43,598 nt of DNA from Actinomycetaceae bacterium (GCA_030530685.1 JAUMUM010000019.1:1-43598); one strand, 5' to 3'; positions 10,460 to 20,174 are shown, numbered from the stretch's first letter. Translations and numbers: made by a program. Notes: a model not told the origin generated them from the sequence alone.

Positions 10460-12576
10460 TGACGACACGCGAAGCATACAGCGCACGACACCTCCAGGTC
10501 CTCGAGGGGCTCGAAGCAGTGCGCAAACGGCCGGGCATGTACATCGGGTCCACGGATTCACGCGGGCTCATGCACTGCCTGTGGGAGATCATCGACAATT
10601 CCGTCGACGAAGCCCTCGAAGGCTACGCGAAGAACATCGAGGTCCACCTGCACGCCGATGGCTCGGTTGAGGTGCGCGACGACGGCCGTGGCGTGCCCGT
10701 GGACGAGGTCCCGGGCGTCGGCCTGACCGGCGTCGAGGTCGTCTACACGAAGCTGCACGCCGGCGGCAAATTCGGCGGCAGTTCCTACTCTTCCTCGGGA
10801 GGCCTGCACGGGGTCGGTGCCTCCGTTGTCAACGCCCTCTCGCAGCGCCTGGACGTGCAGGTCGACCGCGACGGCCACACCCATCAGATGCAGTTCCACC
10901 GCGGCGAACCCGGCCGCTTCGACGACGGTGGCGGGCAGCCGTCTCCCGCGAGCCTCTTCACGCCATTCACGCAGTCCTCGACGCTCGACCGGATCGGCAA
11001 GGTCGCCAAGAAGCGTACGGGCACGCGCGTGCGCTACTGGGCCGATCCCCAGATCTTCCTCGAGGACGCCGAATTCTCCTACGAGGAACTCGTGGCGCGG
11101 GCCCGCCAGACGGCCTTCCTCGTGCCCGGCCTGTCCCTGTCCGTCATCGACGACCGGCGCCTGGCCGGCACGCCCGGCGCCGAATCCACGAGCGTGGAAA
11201 CCTTCCGCTTCGACGGCGGGACGGTCGACTTCGTCGACTTCCTGGCCAAGGACCCTGCCGTCACGGCGACCATGCGCCTGACGGGCGAGGGCACGTTCGC
11301 CGAGAACGTCCAAGTCCTCGATAAGAAAACAGGCCACATGGTCTCCCGCGAGGTCGAGCGCTCGGCCAAGGTGGATGTGGCCCTGCGGTGGGGCAAAGAT
11401 TACGAGAGCCGGGTCGAGTCCTTCGTCAACATCATTCGCACGCCCGGGGGAGGAACGCACCAGGCCGGGTTCGAGCAGGCGTTGCTCAAGGTCGCCCGGA
11501 CGCTCATTGGCAACAACGGGCGCAGGCTCAAGGTCGGGGCGAAGGATCCCCGCATTGAAAAGGACGACGTGCTCGCCGGCCTCACGGCCGTCGTGACCGT
11601 CAGTTTCCCCGAGCCGCAATTCGAGGGCCAGACAAAGGAAATCCTCGGCACGGCGGCCATCCGGTCCATCGTCGCGGGCGTCGTCGAAAGGGAGCTGACC
11701 GAGATCCTTGGGTCGAATAAACGCGACCAGAAGATCGAAACCACGCGCCTGCTCGAAAAAATCGTCGCCGAAATGCGAGCCCGCGTCACGGCGCGCATGC
11801 ACAAGGAAATCTCCCGGCGCAAGAACGCCCTCGAAGCCTCGAGCCTGCCCTCGAAGCTCGCGGACTGCCGCAGTGAGAACGTTGCGGAAACCGAATTGTT
11901 CATCGTCGAGGGGGACTCGGCCCTGGGGACCGCCAAGCTGGCGCGCTCTAGCGAGTTCCAGGCGCTGCTTCCCATCCGCGGCAAGATCCTCAACGTGCAG
12001 AAGGCCTCCGCGGGTGACATCCTGAAGAATCAGGAGGTGGCCTCGATCATCCAGGTTGTCGGTGCCGGTAGCGGCCGAACCTTCGATGTTGATGCCGCCC
12101 GCTACGGCAAGGTCATCATGATGACCGACGCCGACGTCGATGGCGCTCACATCCGCACGCTCCTGCTGACGCTGTTCTTCCGGTACATGCGCCCGCTGGT
12201 GGAGGCCGGGCGGGTCTTCGCGGCTGTGCCGCCACTGCACCGCATCGAGGTGACGGGCAAGAAGCGCCGATACATCTACACCTACACCGAGCCGGAGCTG
12301 TATGCCGAGTTGCACAAGCTGGAGAAGGCCGGCAAAAAGTACAAGGAACCCATCCAGCGCTACAAGGGCCTGGGGGAGATGGACGCTTACCAGCTCGCCG
12401 AGACGACGATGGATCCCGACAAGCGAACGTTGCGTCGCATTCGGATGGCCGACGAGCCCGCGCTCCTCGAAGCCGAATCGGTGTTCGAGCTGCTCATGGG
12501 CAACGACGTCGCCCCCCGCAGGGACTTCATCGTCGAGGGAGCGGCTTCGGTGGACCGTGAACGGATTGACGCCTAA
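10459..12576 (+). CDS. parE: DNA topoisomerase IV subunit B (ParE)
   Basis: The ATPase subunit of a type IIA topoisomerase that decatenates or relaxes DNA with ParC. The GHKL ATPase part shows EIIDNSVDEA (residues 43-52), DDGRG (74-78) and the GGLHGVGASVVNAL lid. The TOPRIM part has EGDSA beginning at Glu484 and DADVD at 557-561. The C-terminus has the IQRYKGLGEMDAYQLAETTMDP motif. The frame is open to an upstream GTG at 10387, but GTG 10459 is preferred: the conserved YSARHLQVLEGLEAVRKRPGMYIGS begins right after it and a -10 box sits 6 nt upstream. The resulting 705 residues fit the family. The partner subunit lies nearby but convergent, and the sigA neighbourhood rather than dnaA/recF argues for ParE over GyrB. 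Confidence 0.88.
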   Translation: MTTREAYSARHLQVLEGLEAVRKRPGMYIGSTDSRGLMHCLWEIIDNSVDEALEGYAKNIEVHLHADGSVEVRDDGRGVPVDEVPGVGLTGVEVVYTKLHAGGKFGGSSYSSSGGLHGVGASVVNALSQRLDVQVDRDGHTHQMQFHRGEPGRFDDGGGQPSPASLFTPFTQSSTLDRIGKVAKKRTGTRVRYWADPQIFLEDAEFSYEELVARARQTAFLVPGLSLSVIDDRRLAGTPGAESTSVETFRFDGGTVDFVDFLAKDPAVTATMRLTGEGTFAENVQVLDKKTGHMVSREVERSAKVDVALRWGKDYESRVESFVNIIRTPGGGTHQAGFEQALLKVARTLIGNNGRRLKVGAKDPRIEKDDVLAGLTAVVTVSFPEPQFEGQTKEILGTAAIRSIVAGVVERELTEILGSNKRDQKIETTRLLEKIVAEMRARVTARMHKEISRRKNALEASSLPSKLADCRSENVAETELFIVEGDSALGTAKLARSSEFQALLPIRGKILNVQKASAGDILKNQEVASIIQVVGAGSGRTFDVDAARYGKVIMMTDADVDGAHIRTLLLTLFFRYMRPLVEAGRVFAAVPPLHRIEVTGKKRRYIYTYTEPELYAELHKLEKAGKKYKEPIQRYKGLGEMDAYQLAETTMDPDKRTLRRIRMADEPALLEAESVFELLMGNDVAPRRDFIVEGAASVDRERIDA

Positions 12577-12586
12577 CCTGGAACAC
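12574..12586 (+). promoter_or_regulatory. Leaderless promoter of the GNAT gene
   Basis: TAACCT (12574-12579) overlaps the parE stop codon and lies 7 nt before the ATG at 12587. TGGACC (12551-12556), 17 bp upstream, is a plausible -35. The gene could therefore be transcribed independently of parE. Confidence 0.45.
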
Positions 12587-13501
12587 ATGGCCTGGAGTGA
12601 GTTGGGACCCGCCCACGTGGGCGAGATTATGACGCTCATCGGCGCCATTGAAACCGCCGATGGGTCGCTCCTTCGCACCAGCGCCGAGGAGGTCGAAGGT
12701 TTTTTCGACCCAGCTCTGAAGTGGAGGGCCATCGGCATGTTCGGGACGGATGGCAGCCTGCTGGCCTTCGGGCTGGCACGGATGGCTCCCTCCGACGGCG
12801 AGGTCAGGCTCTACGGCGGCGTTCACCCGCACGCCAGGGGCGAGGGCATCGGGCGGTTGCTCGCCTCCCAGCAGCTGAAGGCAGCTCGCGAGATCGGCGG
12901 CAAGAGCGCGGTCGTCCACGTCGACCATCGCAACCTCGAGCTGGCCAAGCTCCTCGAACGCGAGGGCTTCGAACTGTCCCATAGCTACGTCCAGCTGCGG
13001 CGAAGCCTGGACATGGACGACGAGGACATTCCCAATCCGGCCTACATACGGCTCACCCCGCTGACGGCGAACTACGATGCCGACGTCGTCCGGCGCCACA
13101 ATGCGATTCAGGTCCAGGCTGGTGGGGCGCCCATGGCGCGCGAGGTGTGGACGGCCGAGCACGCCTTCATCGACCGCGACTGGAGCTTTGTCGCACTCGA
13201 CGTCAGGGGCGACCGGCCCCGCGTGGCCGCCTACATCGTGTGCGAGCGTTACGAGCAGGACTGGCACGCGCTGGGCTGGTCGGAGGGCTATATCGCCGAG
13301 GTCGCGCTCGGTGACGAATGGCGCGGCTTGCGCCTCATCTCGCTGCTGCTCGGCTGTTCAATGGACGCCTTCCGCAAGTCGGGCGTCGCCTATGCCGGGA
13401 TCGATATATCCGAGGACAACTACCTGCTGAGCACATTCGAGGACTACGGTTTCGAGACGATCGGGCGCGCCCGAGTCTATATTGCGGATGTTGGCAAGTA
13501 A
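12587..13501 (+). CDS. Tandem GNAT-family N-acetyltransferase
   Basis: About 304 residues forming two GNAT folds. The N-terminal domain carries the acetyl-CoA pyrophosphate loop HPHARGEGIGRLLASQQL. The C-terminal domain (from about residue 145) has the weaker EVALGDEWRGLRLISLLL loop and the typical end SGVAYAGIDISEDNYLLSTFEDYGF. The two-domain layout recalls mycothiol synthase (MshD) and related proteins, but the substrate cannot be assigned; MshD itself is not claimed. The ATG at 12587 is chosen for its -10 box and the start of the conserved domain; an in-frame GTG at 12557 would add ten residues inside parE. The gene sits between parE and the convergent parC. Confidence 0.8.
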   Translation: MAWSELGPAHVGEIMTLIGAIETADGSLLRTSAEEVEGFFDPALKWRAIGMFGTDGSLLAFGLARMAPSDGEVRLYGGVHPHARGEGIGRLLASQQLKAAREIGGKSAVVHVDHRNLELAKLLEREGFELSHSYVQLRRSLDMDDEDIPNPAYIRLTPLTANYDADVVRRHNAIQVQAGGAPMAREVWTAEHAFIDRDWSFVALDVRGDRPRVAAYIVCERYEQDWHALGWSEGYIAEVALGDEWRGLRLISLLLGCSMDAFRKSGVAYAGIDISEDNYLLSTFEDYGFETIGRARVYIADVGK

Positions 13502-13619
13502 GGCTCGGCGCGCCGACGGCCGTGCCGGTTTGACCTCGCCGACGGCCGGTGGGGCGTGCCAGCTAGACCCGGCCGCCGGCCGGCCCGGCTAGGTCCCGAC
13601 CCTGCTAGCCTGGCCCCAG

Positions 13620-16037
13620 CTAGCCCAGCACGGCAACGGGGGCTGTCAGGGCGTGCCCGGAGGCATCGCGGCGCTCGTCGGGCTCGGGTAGGTCGACGGC
13701 CTGACCGCCGGCGCCGGCGGCTCGCGGGAAGGGACTCACGCAGGCCAGCCGCAGGCAGTCCTCGCCACGCAGGAAGCGCTGGGCACGCACGCCCGCTGTT
13801 GCCCTGCCCTTGATGGGGAAGCGGTCGAGCGGCGTGACCTTCGCCGTCCCGGCCATAGTCGGCTCGATCGCGTCGCTGGACCCGGCGACCGTGGCCACGA
13901 CGTTGCTTGCGACGTCGTCGGGAGAGACGATTCCCAGGGCGATGACCTCGGCGCCGTCGGCCAGCCGTATGCCGGCCACACCGCGCCCTGCCCGCCCCTG
14001 CGGCCGCACCACCGACGCCTCGAAGCGCAGGAGCTGCGCGGCCGAGGAGACGAGCACGATCTGATCCGAGTCGTCGCAGTGCCCGGCCGCCACGACGCTG
14101 TCGCCTTCCTCCAGGCCGATGACGTCCCACGCCTGCTTTGACGGGTGCGACGCGCCGAGCCGCTTGATCCTGCCGTGCCCGGTCGCTAGGGCCAGCGGGG
14201 CGGCCTCTGGCGATAGGTCGGCCAGGGCGACGGCCCGTTCGCCGTCGTCGAGCCGCACGAGTTCCGCCAGGGGAGTGCCGCTGGCCACGCTAGGCCCGGC
14301 GACGGTGGGGATGTCGAGCACGTCGAGCCTGACGAGGCGCCCGCGGCTCGTGACGACGCCGACCTGGCCGCGTGCCGTGGCGGGAACCATGGACGCGACC
14401 GCGTCGTGCGGCGCCCGGGGGCCGTCGCGCCGAGGCCGGCCGGCATCGGCTGTCCGTCCGACCAGCCCCGTGCCGGACAGGAGCACCCAGCAGGGGTCGT
14501 CGGAGACCTCGAGGGGGACGTCCGCCTGCGAGCTGGCTTCGGATCCGTCGGCCTCCAAGAGCACGGTGCGGCGGGGCGTGCCGAACTGCTTGGCGACGTC
14601 GGCGAGCTCGCTGGAGACGAGGGCCCGTAGGCGCTGCTGCGAGCCGAGGATGTCCTCAAGCTCGGCGATGAGGGCGACGAGTTCGGCCTTGCGCTCCTCC
14701 AACTCTAAGACGGAATACTTCGTCAGCCGGCGCAGCCTGAGCTCGAGGATGTACTCGGCCTGTTCCTGCGAAAGATCGAAGATCTGGCACAGGCGCTGCT
14801 TGGCGGCGGACGAGTCGTCCGAGGAGCGGATGACGGCGATGACCTCGTCGATATTGACGACGGCGATGAGCAGCCCCTCGACCAGGTGCAACTCCGTGTG
14901 AGCCTTGTTCAGCCGGAATTGGCTCCGCCTGCGCGTGACGCTCACGCGGTGCTCGACGAAGACGCGCAGCAGGTCGACCAGCCCGAGCGTGCGCGGCTGG
15001 CCGTCGACCAGCGCCACGTTGTTGATGCCGAAGGAGTCCTCCAGAGGCGTGTGGCGGTAGAGCTGGAGGAGGACGGCCTCGGGGTTGAAGCCGCTCTTGA
15101 TCTCGATGACGAGCCGCATCCCGTGGTGCCGATCGGTGAGATTCTGGACGCCGGTCACGCCCTGGATCTTCTTGTTGCCGATGGCGTCCTTGAGGCGTTC
15201 GATGATCTTTTCGGGGCCGACGAGGTAGGGCAGCTCGGTGAAGACGATGCCCTTCTTGCGCGCCGTGACATTTTCGATGTGGGCCGTGGCGCGCGTCTTG
15301 AAGATGCCGCGCCCGGTTTCGTAGGCCTCCCGAATGCCGTCCAGGCCGACGATCTTCCCGCCTTCGGGAAGGTCCGGCCCCGGGATGAGGCGCATGATGT
15401 CATCGAGGCTCGCGTCCGGATGTTCGAGCAGGTGCCGCGCGCCGGCGACGACTTCCGTGAGGTTATGCGGGGGCATATTCGTCGCCATGCCCACGGCGAT
15501 GCCGGACGAGCCGTTGACGAGGAGATTCGGGATGGCCGCCGGTAGGACCGATGGCTGGTCGAGTGTGTTGTCGTAGTTGGGCACCATGTCGATGACGTCC
15601 TCGTCGAGGGACGCCGTCATGGCCAGGGCGGCCGGGGCGAGCCGGGCCTCGGTGTAGCGCGAGGCGGCCGGGCCATCGTCGAGCGAGCCGAAGTTACCGT
15701 GCCCATCGACCAGTGGCAGGCGCATCGTGAACGGCTGCGTCATGCGGACCATGGCGTCGTAGATCGCGGTGTCGCCGTGCGGGTGCAGGCGTCCCATGAC
15801 GTCGCCGACGACGCGCGAGGACTTGACGTGAGCTTTGTCCGGGCGCAGGCCCATCTGGTCCATTTGGAAGAGGATGCGGCGCTGGACCGGCTTGAGGCCG
15901 TCGCGCGCGTCGGGAAGGGCCCGCGCGTAGATCACCGAGTAGGAGTACTCGAGGAAGGAGTTACGCATTTCCGAGGCAACGTCGATGTCGACGATGTGTT
16001 CCTGTGCGGGTTCCTTTGCCTGTGACGACTTTCGCAT
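13620..16037 (-). CDS. parC: DNA topoisomerase IV subunit A (ParC)
   Basis: The DNA breakage-reunion subunit of the type IIA topoisomerase, partner of ParE. It has 805 residues with the catalytic tyrosine at Tyr128 in [10 protein letters not shown]. The gyrase/topo IV signature [18 protein letters not shown] is at about residues 82-99. At the position equivalent to E. coli GyrA Ser83 there is Thr90, and the Asp87 equivalent is Asp94. The C-terminal beta-pinwheel region is present, but the GyrA-box is degenerate (QGRAGRG), which fits ParC rather than a supercoiling gyrase. The frame stays open far upstream, but ATG 16037 precedes the conserved N-terminus and has AATACT 7 nt before it. It is divergent from the DUF5998 gene and converges on the GNAT gene. 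Confidence 0.9.
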   Translation of the reverse strand: MRKSSQAKEPAQEHIVDIDVASEMRNSFLEYSYSVIYARALPDARDGLKPVQRRILFQMDQMGLRPDKAHVKSSRVVGDVMGRLHPHGDTAIYDAMVRMTQPFTMRLPLVDGHGNFGSLDDGPAASRYTEARLAPAALAMTASLDEDVIDMVPNYDNTLDQPSVLPAAIPNLLVNGSSGIAVGMATNMPPHNLTEVVAGARHLLEHPDASLDDIMRLIPGPDLPEGGKIVGLDGIREAYETGRGIFKTRATAHIENVTARKKGIVFTELPYLVGPEKIIERLKDAIGNKKIQGVTGVQNLTDRHHGMRLVIEIKSGFNPEAVLLQLYRHTPLEDSFGINNVALVDGQPRTLGLVDLLRVFVEHRVSVTRRRSQFRLNKAHTELHLVEGLLIAVVNIDEVIAVIRSSDDSSAAKQRLCQIFDLSQEQAEYILELRLRRLTKYSVLELEERKAELVALIAELEDILGSQQRLRALVSSELADVAKQFGTPRRTVLLEADGSEASSQADVPLEVSDDPCWVLLSGTGLVGRTADAGRPRRDGPRAPHDAVASMVPATARGQVGVVTSRGRLVRLDVLDIPTVAGPSVASGTPLAELVRLDDGERAVALADLSPEAAPLALATGHGRIKRLGASHPSKQAWDVIGLEEGDSVVAAGHCDDSDQIVLVSSAAQLLRFEASVVRPQGRAGRGVAGIRLADGAEVIALGIVSPDDVASNVVATVAGSSDAIEPTMAGTAKVTPLDRFPIKGRATAGVRAQRFLRGEDCLRLACVSPFPRAAGAGGQAVDLPEPDERRDASGHALTAPVAVLG

Positions 16038-16050
16038 GCGAACAAGTATT
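16038..16050 (-). promoter_or_regulatory. parC: Possible leaderless -10 of parC
   Basis: On the minus strand AATACT (plus positions 16045-16050) is 7 nt before the parC ATG. An AAAGGA just upstream is too far to be an ideal ribosome site, so either leaderless or weakly led translation is possible. Confidence 0.35.
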
Positions 16051-16256
16051 CCTTTTCGAAGCCTCGAAACTGACCAGTGACGCCGTGATATTACCGACTT
16101 TCTCACCGGGCGCCACCCGCATTCGACCCTCGATGGACGAGTGACGAAGGACTGGCGGCAGTCCGGGTAGGGGCGGTAATAAAGGCCGCCAGCAGGAGCT
16201 GCGGCGCGCTCGAGCCACGCCGCCGGCCGGTGTGTGCGCGGCCGGGGCACAGGTGA

Positions 16257-16268
16257 GACAATCGGGCG
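16257..16268 (+). promoter_or_regulatory. Leaderless -10 box of the DUF5998 operon
   Basis: GACAAT (16257-16262) is followed by exactly 6 nt and then the GTG start at 16269. This places the transcription start at the start codon. Confidence 0.5.
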
Positions 16269-16826
16269 GTGACCAATCGATACGCCGAACTCGTGAGCGA
16301 ACTCGAAAAGAACGCGGCCATCGCCGACGACCTCGAATCCATCCTCGCAGCGCGCGGGGCCGTGAGGGCTTACTTCGTCCGTCCGCAGACCCTGTTTGAT
16401 CGGGACTCCGTCTTCGACTCCGTGACGTGCTACGTCGTCACGGACAGGGAGATCATCATCGCTTTCTCCGAGGTCTCCTACGAGTTCAACGCCGAAGGCG
16501 AACTGCTCACGAGCGTCCAGGTGGTGAGTTTGCAGTCGATCACCGACTTCCAGGTGCTGCGCCGACGCGGCCTGAAGGGACCCGACGAGGGCGCGCTCAC
16601 GGCCGTCGCGCTGAGGCTGCGCTGGGGAGGAGCATGGAACGCCGATACGCTGCCGGCCGGATGCGACGACCCCTCGTGCACGGCCGACCACGGTACGGTC
16701 TCGCGGATCACGGGAGGCGATGACGAGATCCTCCTCGACTCGTCGCTCGACGACGAGACCTTCGCCAAGGGCCTGCGCTTCATCGACAGGCTCCAGGGCC
16801 TGCTGGCCAGGGCGGTAGCCAGGTGA
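16269..16826 (+). CDS. DUF5998 family protein
   Basis: A 185-residue protein matching the actinobacterial DUF5998 family (start [21 protein letters not shown], middle [22 protein letters not shown]). No function is established and no catalytic motif is visible. It is soluble, with no signal peptide or membrane segment. Two cysteines sit close together in [11 protein letters not shown] and might bind metal. The GTG at 16269 has a -10 box at leaderless spacing. The stop overlaps the next gene start (GTGA, 16823-16826), so it heads a coupled operon with the phosphodiesterase-like gene and tdk. Confidence 0.8.
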   Translation: MTNRYAELVSELEKNAAIADDLESILAARGAVRAYFVRPQTLFDRDSVFDSVTCYVVTDREIIIAFSEVSYEFNAEGELLTSVQVVSLQSITDFQVLRRRGLKGPDEGALTAVALRLRWGGAWNADTLPAGCDDPSCTADHGTVSRITGGDDEILLDSSLDDETFAKGLRFIDRLQGLLARAVAR

Positions 16827-18013
16827 GTGGCGGGAGCCAAGCGGGTGAACACGGCTCCAGCCGGGTGAGGTGGCCCGCTTCCGACGGCTGGCGAGAGCCC
16901 GGCCGCCGCAGCGTTCACTCGGCCCTGGCGGGCGCCCTTGATGCCGTCGGCCTGGCCACCCACAGCGATTCGGCGAGCTCGGCCGAGCATCGCCAGAGGC
17001 TGACACTGCCCGCCGCGCGCGCCGTGTGCTTCGTCCTCGTCGATGGGCTCGGGGCGGTCAACCTCGCGGCTCGCAGCGGGCACGCCCCCTGCCTGAGATC
17101 CTTCGGTCACCTCGAGCCGCTGACGACCGTCGCCCCGTCCACCACGGCCGCGGCCATCACCGCCGTGGGCACGGGAGAGCTGCCGGGCACGACGGCGATG
17201 ATGGGCTACTCGCTGCGCTCGCCTGCCACGGGGCGTCCCTTTTCGCTCATCAAGTGGGACGACAGCGGCCTCGACCCCGCCGCGTGGCAGAGCGCCCCCA
17301 CGCTCTTCGAGCAGCTCGGCCCCCGCGCGAGCGAGTGTCGGATCATCCAGCCGGAACGCTTCGTCGGCTCGGGCCTGACCATGGCCGCCCTGCGCGGCGC
17401 CGAGGCGATCGTGGCGGAAACGCTCGAGGAGCGGGTCGCCGCGGCCGCCGCGGCCCTCGCGCGCGGCGACGTGCGCGCCGTCTACCTCTACTGGGGCGAA
17501 GTCGACCACGCGGGTCACGCTCACGGGTGGACCTCGCAGGAGTGGGTGGCGCAACTGGAACACCTCGACGCCTGCATGGCCCTTCTGGCGCGAAGCCTGC
17601 CGAGCCAGACCCTCATCGTCGTCACCTCGGACCACGGGATGGTCGACGTCGAGCGGCGCATCGACGTGTCGAGCGACCCGGCCCTGGCCGAATCGGTATC
17701 GCTCGTCGCGGGCGAGGAGCGCGCGGTGCACGTCTACACGCGAGAGCCCCGCGAGGTGGCCGCGCGCTGGCGCGAGGCCCTCGGCGATAGGTCGCTCGTC
17801 ATGACGAAGGATGAGGCCGTGGCCACCGGCATCTTCGGGACAGTGGGTGAGCGGGCCTACGCCGCCATGGGCGACGTCCTGGCCTTCCAGACGGGGCGGT
17901 GGAGCATCGTCGACGAGCGGCAGCGCCGCGCCGGCCAGAACTACATGGTCGGCCTCCACGGTTCGCTCACCGAGGAGGAAATGCTCGTGCCACTCATTGT
18001 CGAGGTCGTGTGA
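16823..18013 (+). CDS. Type I phosphodiesterase/nucleotide pyrophosphatase-like (alkaline phosphatase superfamily)
   Basis: A 396-residue member of the alkaline phosphatase superfamily, phosphodiest (NPP) branch. [14 protein letters not shown] provides the first metal-binding Asp. [18 protein letters not shown] contains the likely nucleophile Thr/Ser. The later metal ligands are [13 protein letters not shown] and [11 protein letters not shown]. All conserved metal sites appear intact, so it should hydrolyse a phosphodiester or phosphate ester; the substrate is unknown. It has no signal peptide and is predicted cytosolic. The GTG start overlaps the DUF5998 stop by 4 bp, and the stop overlaps tdk (TGATG). 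Co-expression with thymidine kinase hints at a nucleotide-related substrate, which is inference only. Confidence 0.82.
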   Translation: MSGGSQAGEHGSSRVRWPASDGWREPGRRSVHSALAGALDAVGLATHSDSASSAEHRQRLTLPAARAVCFVLVDGLGAVNLAARSGHAPCLRSFGHLEPLTTVAPSTTAAAITAVGTGELPGTTAMMGYSLRSPATGRPFSLIKWDDSGLDPAAWQSAPTLFEQLGPRASECRIIQPERFVGSGLTMAALRGAEAIVAETLEERVAAAAAALARGDVRAVYLYWGEVDHAGHAHGWTSQEWVAQLEHLDACMALLARSLPSQTLIVVTSDHGMVDVERRIDVSSDPALAESVSLVAGEERAVHVYTREPREVAARWREALGDRSLVMTKDEAVATGIFGTVGERAYAAMGDVLAFQTGRWSIVDERQRRAGQNYMVGLHGSLTEEEMLVPLIVEVV

Positions 18014-18639
18014 TGGCCGAACTCGTCTTCTTCTCCGGGACGATGGACTGCGGCAAGTCGACGCTCGCCCTGCAGACCACCTACAACTACGAAAGGCGTG
18101 GCCTGCGAGGGCTCATCTACACCCGCAACGACCGCGCCGGCCAGGGCACGCTGTCGTCGCGCATCGGCCTGGAGTCGAGGGCGTTCGAGGTCGACGCCGA
18201 AACGGACTTCTGGAAGGCTGTGGCCCATGAGCGGACCCAGGGCCGCCCGGTCGACTTCGTCATATGCGACGAGGTCCAGTTCTACACGGCCGACCAGGTC
18301 GAGCAACTGGCGCGGATTGTCGACGAGGTGGAGATCGACGTCTACGGCTTCGGCATCACCTCCGATTTCCGCACGCGCCTCTTCCCGGGCTCGGCTCGAA
18401 TGATCGAGTTGGCCGATCGCGTCGAGGTCCTTCAGGTGCGGGCGCTGTGCTGGTGCGGGCGGCGCGCCACGCACAATGCTCGCATAGTCGCGGGTGTCAT
18501 GGTCACCGAAGGCGAGCAGGTCGTTGTGGGCGACACCGAGTCGGCCGACGTCAGCTACGAGGTCCTGTGCCGCAAGCACCACCGCGCCGCGATGACTTCC
18601 CGCTCTCACGGCACCAGGCAGATCGCCCTGGGTGAGTGA
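18013..18639 (+). CDS. tdk: Thymidine kinase (type II)
   Basis: Phosphorylates thymidine to dTMP in the pyrimidine salvage pathway. It has 208 residues of the prokaryotic type II fold. The P-loop SGTMDCGKST is at 8-17, the catalytic DEVQF at 86-90 (Glu87), and the structural zinc site uses Cys146, Cys148, Cys186 and His189 (CWCGRR, CRKHH). The lasso region before the final Cys is complete. The ATG at 18013 overlaps the stop of the upstream phosphodiesterase-like gene (TGATG), implying translational coupling as the last gene of a three-gene operon. It converges with sepH. Confidence 0.93.
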   Translation: MAELVFFSGTMDCGKSTLALQTTYNYERRGLRGLIYTRNDRAGQGTLSSRIGLESRAFEVDAETDFWKAVAHERTQGRPVDFVICDEVQFYTADQVEQLARIVDEVEIDVYGFGITSDFRTRLFPGSARMIELADRVEVLQVRALCWCGRRATHNARIVAGVMVTEGEQVVVGDTESADVSYEVLCRKHHRAAMTSRSHGTRQIALGE

Positions 18640-18728
18640 GCCCGGCGGGTGAGTGAGCTAGGCGACGGCGGCGAGAAAACCGGCCGGCAGTAGACGCGGC
18701 CGACCGCCCGGTGCTGGCTCATCCCGAG

Positions 18729-18755
18729 CGCCCGCCCACCCGACGTGGGCGAGCG
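18729..18755 (-). terminator. Hairpin terminator between tdk and sepH
   Basis: Arms 18729-18739 (CGCCCGCCCAC) and 18745-18755 (GTGGGCGAGCG) form an 11-bp stem with one mismatch and a 5-nt loop. It begins 5 nt past the sepH stop (18761) on the minus strand and may also stop tdk transcripts. Confidence 0.5.
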
Positions 18756-18760
18756 GCCGA

Positions 18761-20035
18761 TCAATCCTTCTTGCCGAAGACGATCTCGTCCCAGCTGGGC
18801 ATGGACGGGCGCGAGCCGCGCTTCTTACGGCGCCGCCCCCCGCGCATCCTGCCGGCGTCCTGGCCGTCGAAGGCGGCCGAGTCGTCCAGTTGGGGGACCA
18901 TCCCGTCGCTGAAGAAGCTCGCCCCCCGGTGCGGCTCGGTGTCCGGGGCGGTCGGTGCGGTCTCGGGGGTCTGGGCCTTTTTGGCGGGTGACGGATCCTT
19001 CCCGGAGTCTTGCCCCTTGCCGCCCTTCGACGAGTTCGAGGCGGGGCGGACGTTGATCTTCGAGCGCGGGCCGCCTTCGGCATCCCTACCGTCGTCCGGT
19101 GCCTTGGGGCTTTCCGCGGCCGAACCCTGCGTTGCATCGTCGGCGGACCTATCGCCGGCGTCACCGCCCTCAGGCTCCTCATTGTTGGGGTCTTCCGGGG
19201 TCGGTACCGAGGCCTGATCCGTCGAGGACCGCCGCGGCAGCTTGAGGATGGTGGCGTCGCGTGCCTGCTCGGGTTCGGAGGCGGCAGGGTGCGCCCCAGC
19301 GAAGGCGGGCTCCTCCTCGTCGTGCGGCATGGGCTTGACGCGTCCTCGCTGCAGGTCCAGGGAGGCCAGGACGTCTTCGATGGGATCACGTTCGTCCTCC
19401 GCTTCGTCGGAGGCCTGAGTCGCCTCGGGCGGTGCCGGAGGCGTATTGGCGGCGCGCCACGGGGTCGACGGGGCGGGGAACTGCGTTTCGGAAAGCCAGG
19501 AGCCCTCGTCGTCGAGTGCTTCCAGGGCGCGGCGGTCGAGGTCGACGTGCCAGCTGGCGCGATGTTCCCGCTCCGCCGTGACGAAGGTGGCGATGAGGGT
19601 CCACGGCTCACCTGCCTTGCGCAGGGAATCCCAGACGATGTCGTCGTGTCGCACGCCCCGGCCTGCCAGGCGCGAGGCCACGAGTTCCTCGATCGTCAGG
19701 CTGTCGTGGTCGCGGTTGATGGAAAACGAGCGTGCCAGACGCGCGGTGTACTCGCGCTCGGCCATGATCGGGTGGGCGAGGGCGGCCACCTGACCCACCG
19801 GAAGGCCGGAAAGCTCGCACACCTCGTCGACGGATAGGCCCTCGCGGATGCGGGCCTGGATCTCGCGGGGCGTCATCTGACGCTCGGGTTCCTGTGCGTG
19901 ACTCGCAGCGCGGTCGCGACGAAGTGCCGCCCGTAGCTCGTCCGTGACGGGTAGGACGTACCTGTTGCCATCGCCGTCGTTAAGCGTGAGCAACTCGCCG
20001 TCGGGCTGGAGCCCGAGAAGCTCAAGTTCTATCAT
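18761..20035 (-). CDS. sepH: Septation protein SepH
   Basis: The actinobacterial cell-division protein that binds FtsZ and promotes its assembly into division rings. The 424 residues begin with the conserved MIELELLGLQPDGELLTL and continue into the N-terminal DUF3071 region. This has a helix-turn-helix-like segment at about 55-95 (TPREIQARIREGLSVDEVCE). A long disordered, Pro/Asp/Glu-rich middle follows (about 185-390), then the conserved C-terminal tag RRKKRGSRPSMPSWDEIVFG. The ATG at 20035 is preferred over upstream in-frame starts because AGGGGAG precedes it and the family begins there. It is divergent from DUF4193. Confidence 0.92.
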   Translation of the reverse strand: MIELELLGLQPDGELLTLNDGDGNRYVLPVTDELRAALRRDRAASHAQEPERQMTPREIQARIREGLSVDEVCELSGLPVGQVAALAHPIMAEREYTARLARSFSINRDHDSLTIEELVASRLAGRGVRHDDIVWDSLRKAGEPWTLIATFVTAEREHRASWHVDLDRRALEALDDEGSWLSETQFPAPSTPWRAANTPPAPPEATQASDEAEDERDPIEDVLASLDLQRGRVKPMPHDEEEPAFAGAHPAASEPEQARDATILKLPRRSSTDQASVPTPEDPNNEEPEGGDAGDRSADDATQGSAAESPKAPDDGRDAEGGPRSKINVRPASNSSKGGKGQDSGKDPSPAKKAQTPETAPTAPDTEPHRGASFFSDGMVPQLDDSAAFDGQDAGRMRGGRRRKKRGSRPSMPSWDEIVFGKKD

Positions 20036-20146
20036 GGCTCCCCTTAGTTGTTCGTTGACGCCTACAGACTGCCACAATCGGCGCTCGCCGTCGGCGACAT
20101 GGGCGGTGTGTTCACTGAGGTTTGCCGCACAATCGGGTTTGCAGAC

Positions 20147-20174
20147 TAGACGTGGGGCAAAAACCTGGTACATT
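20147..20174 (+). promoter_or_regulatory. Candidate DUF4193 promoter
   Basis: TAGACG (20147-20152) and TACATT (20169-20174) are separated by 16 bp, giving a plausible sigma-A type promoter about 110 nt before the DUF4193 start. Confidence 0.35.

Noticed and set aside
10558-12738. Very long open frame on the minus strand opposite parE (about 726 codons)
   Set aside because: It is a shadow of the high-GC codon bias of parE: no ribosome site, no recognisable domain, and parE is clearly real. Similar antisense frames opposite gcvP, sigA, dxs and glgX were dropped for the same reason.
12587-13501. Mycothiol synthase mshD
   Set aside because: The tandem GNAT layout is similar, but the conserved mycothiol synthase motifs could not be confirmed and no other mycothiol gene is nearby.
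13502-13619. GC-rich repeats and small hairpins between GNAT and parC as a defined terminator
   Set aside because: A 12-bp direct repeat (CGCCGACGGCCG) and short stems exist, but none is clearly longer than expected in such GC-rich DNA.
10459-16037. Gyrase GyrB/GyrA instead of ParE/ParC
   Set aside because: The canonical GyrA-box is degenerate and the locus is next to sigA rather than dnaA-recF. The assignment to topoisomerase IV is favoured but not absolute.
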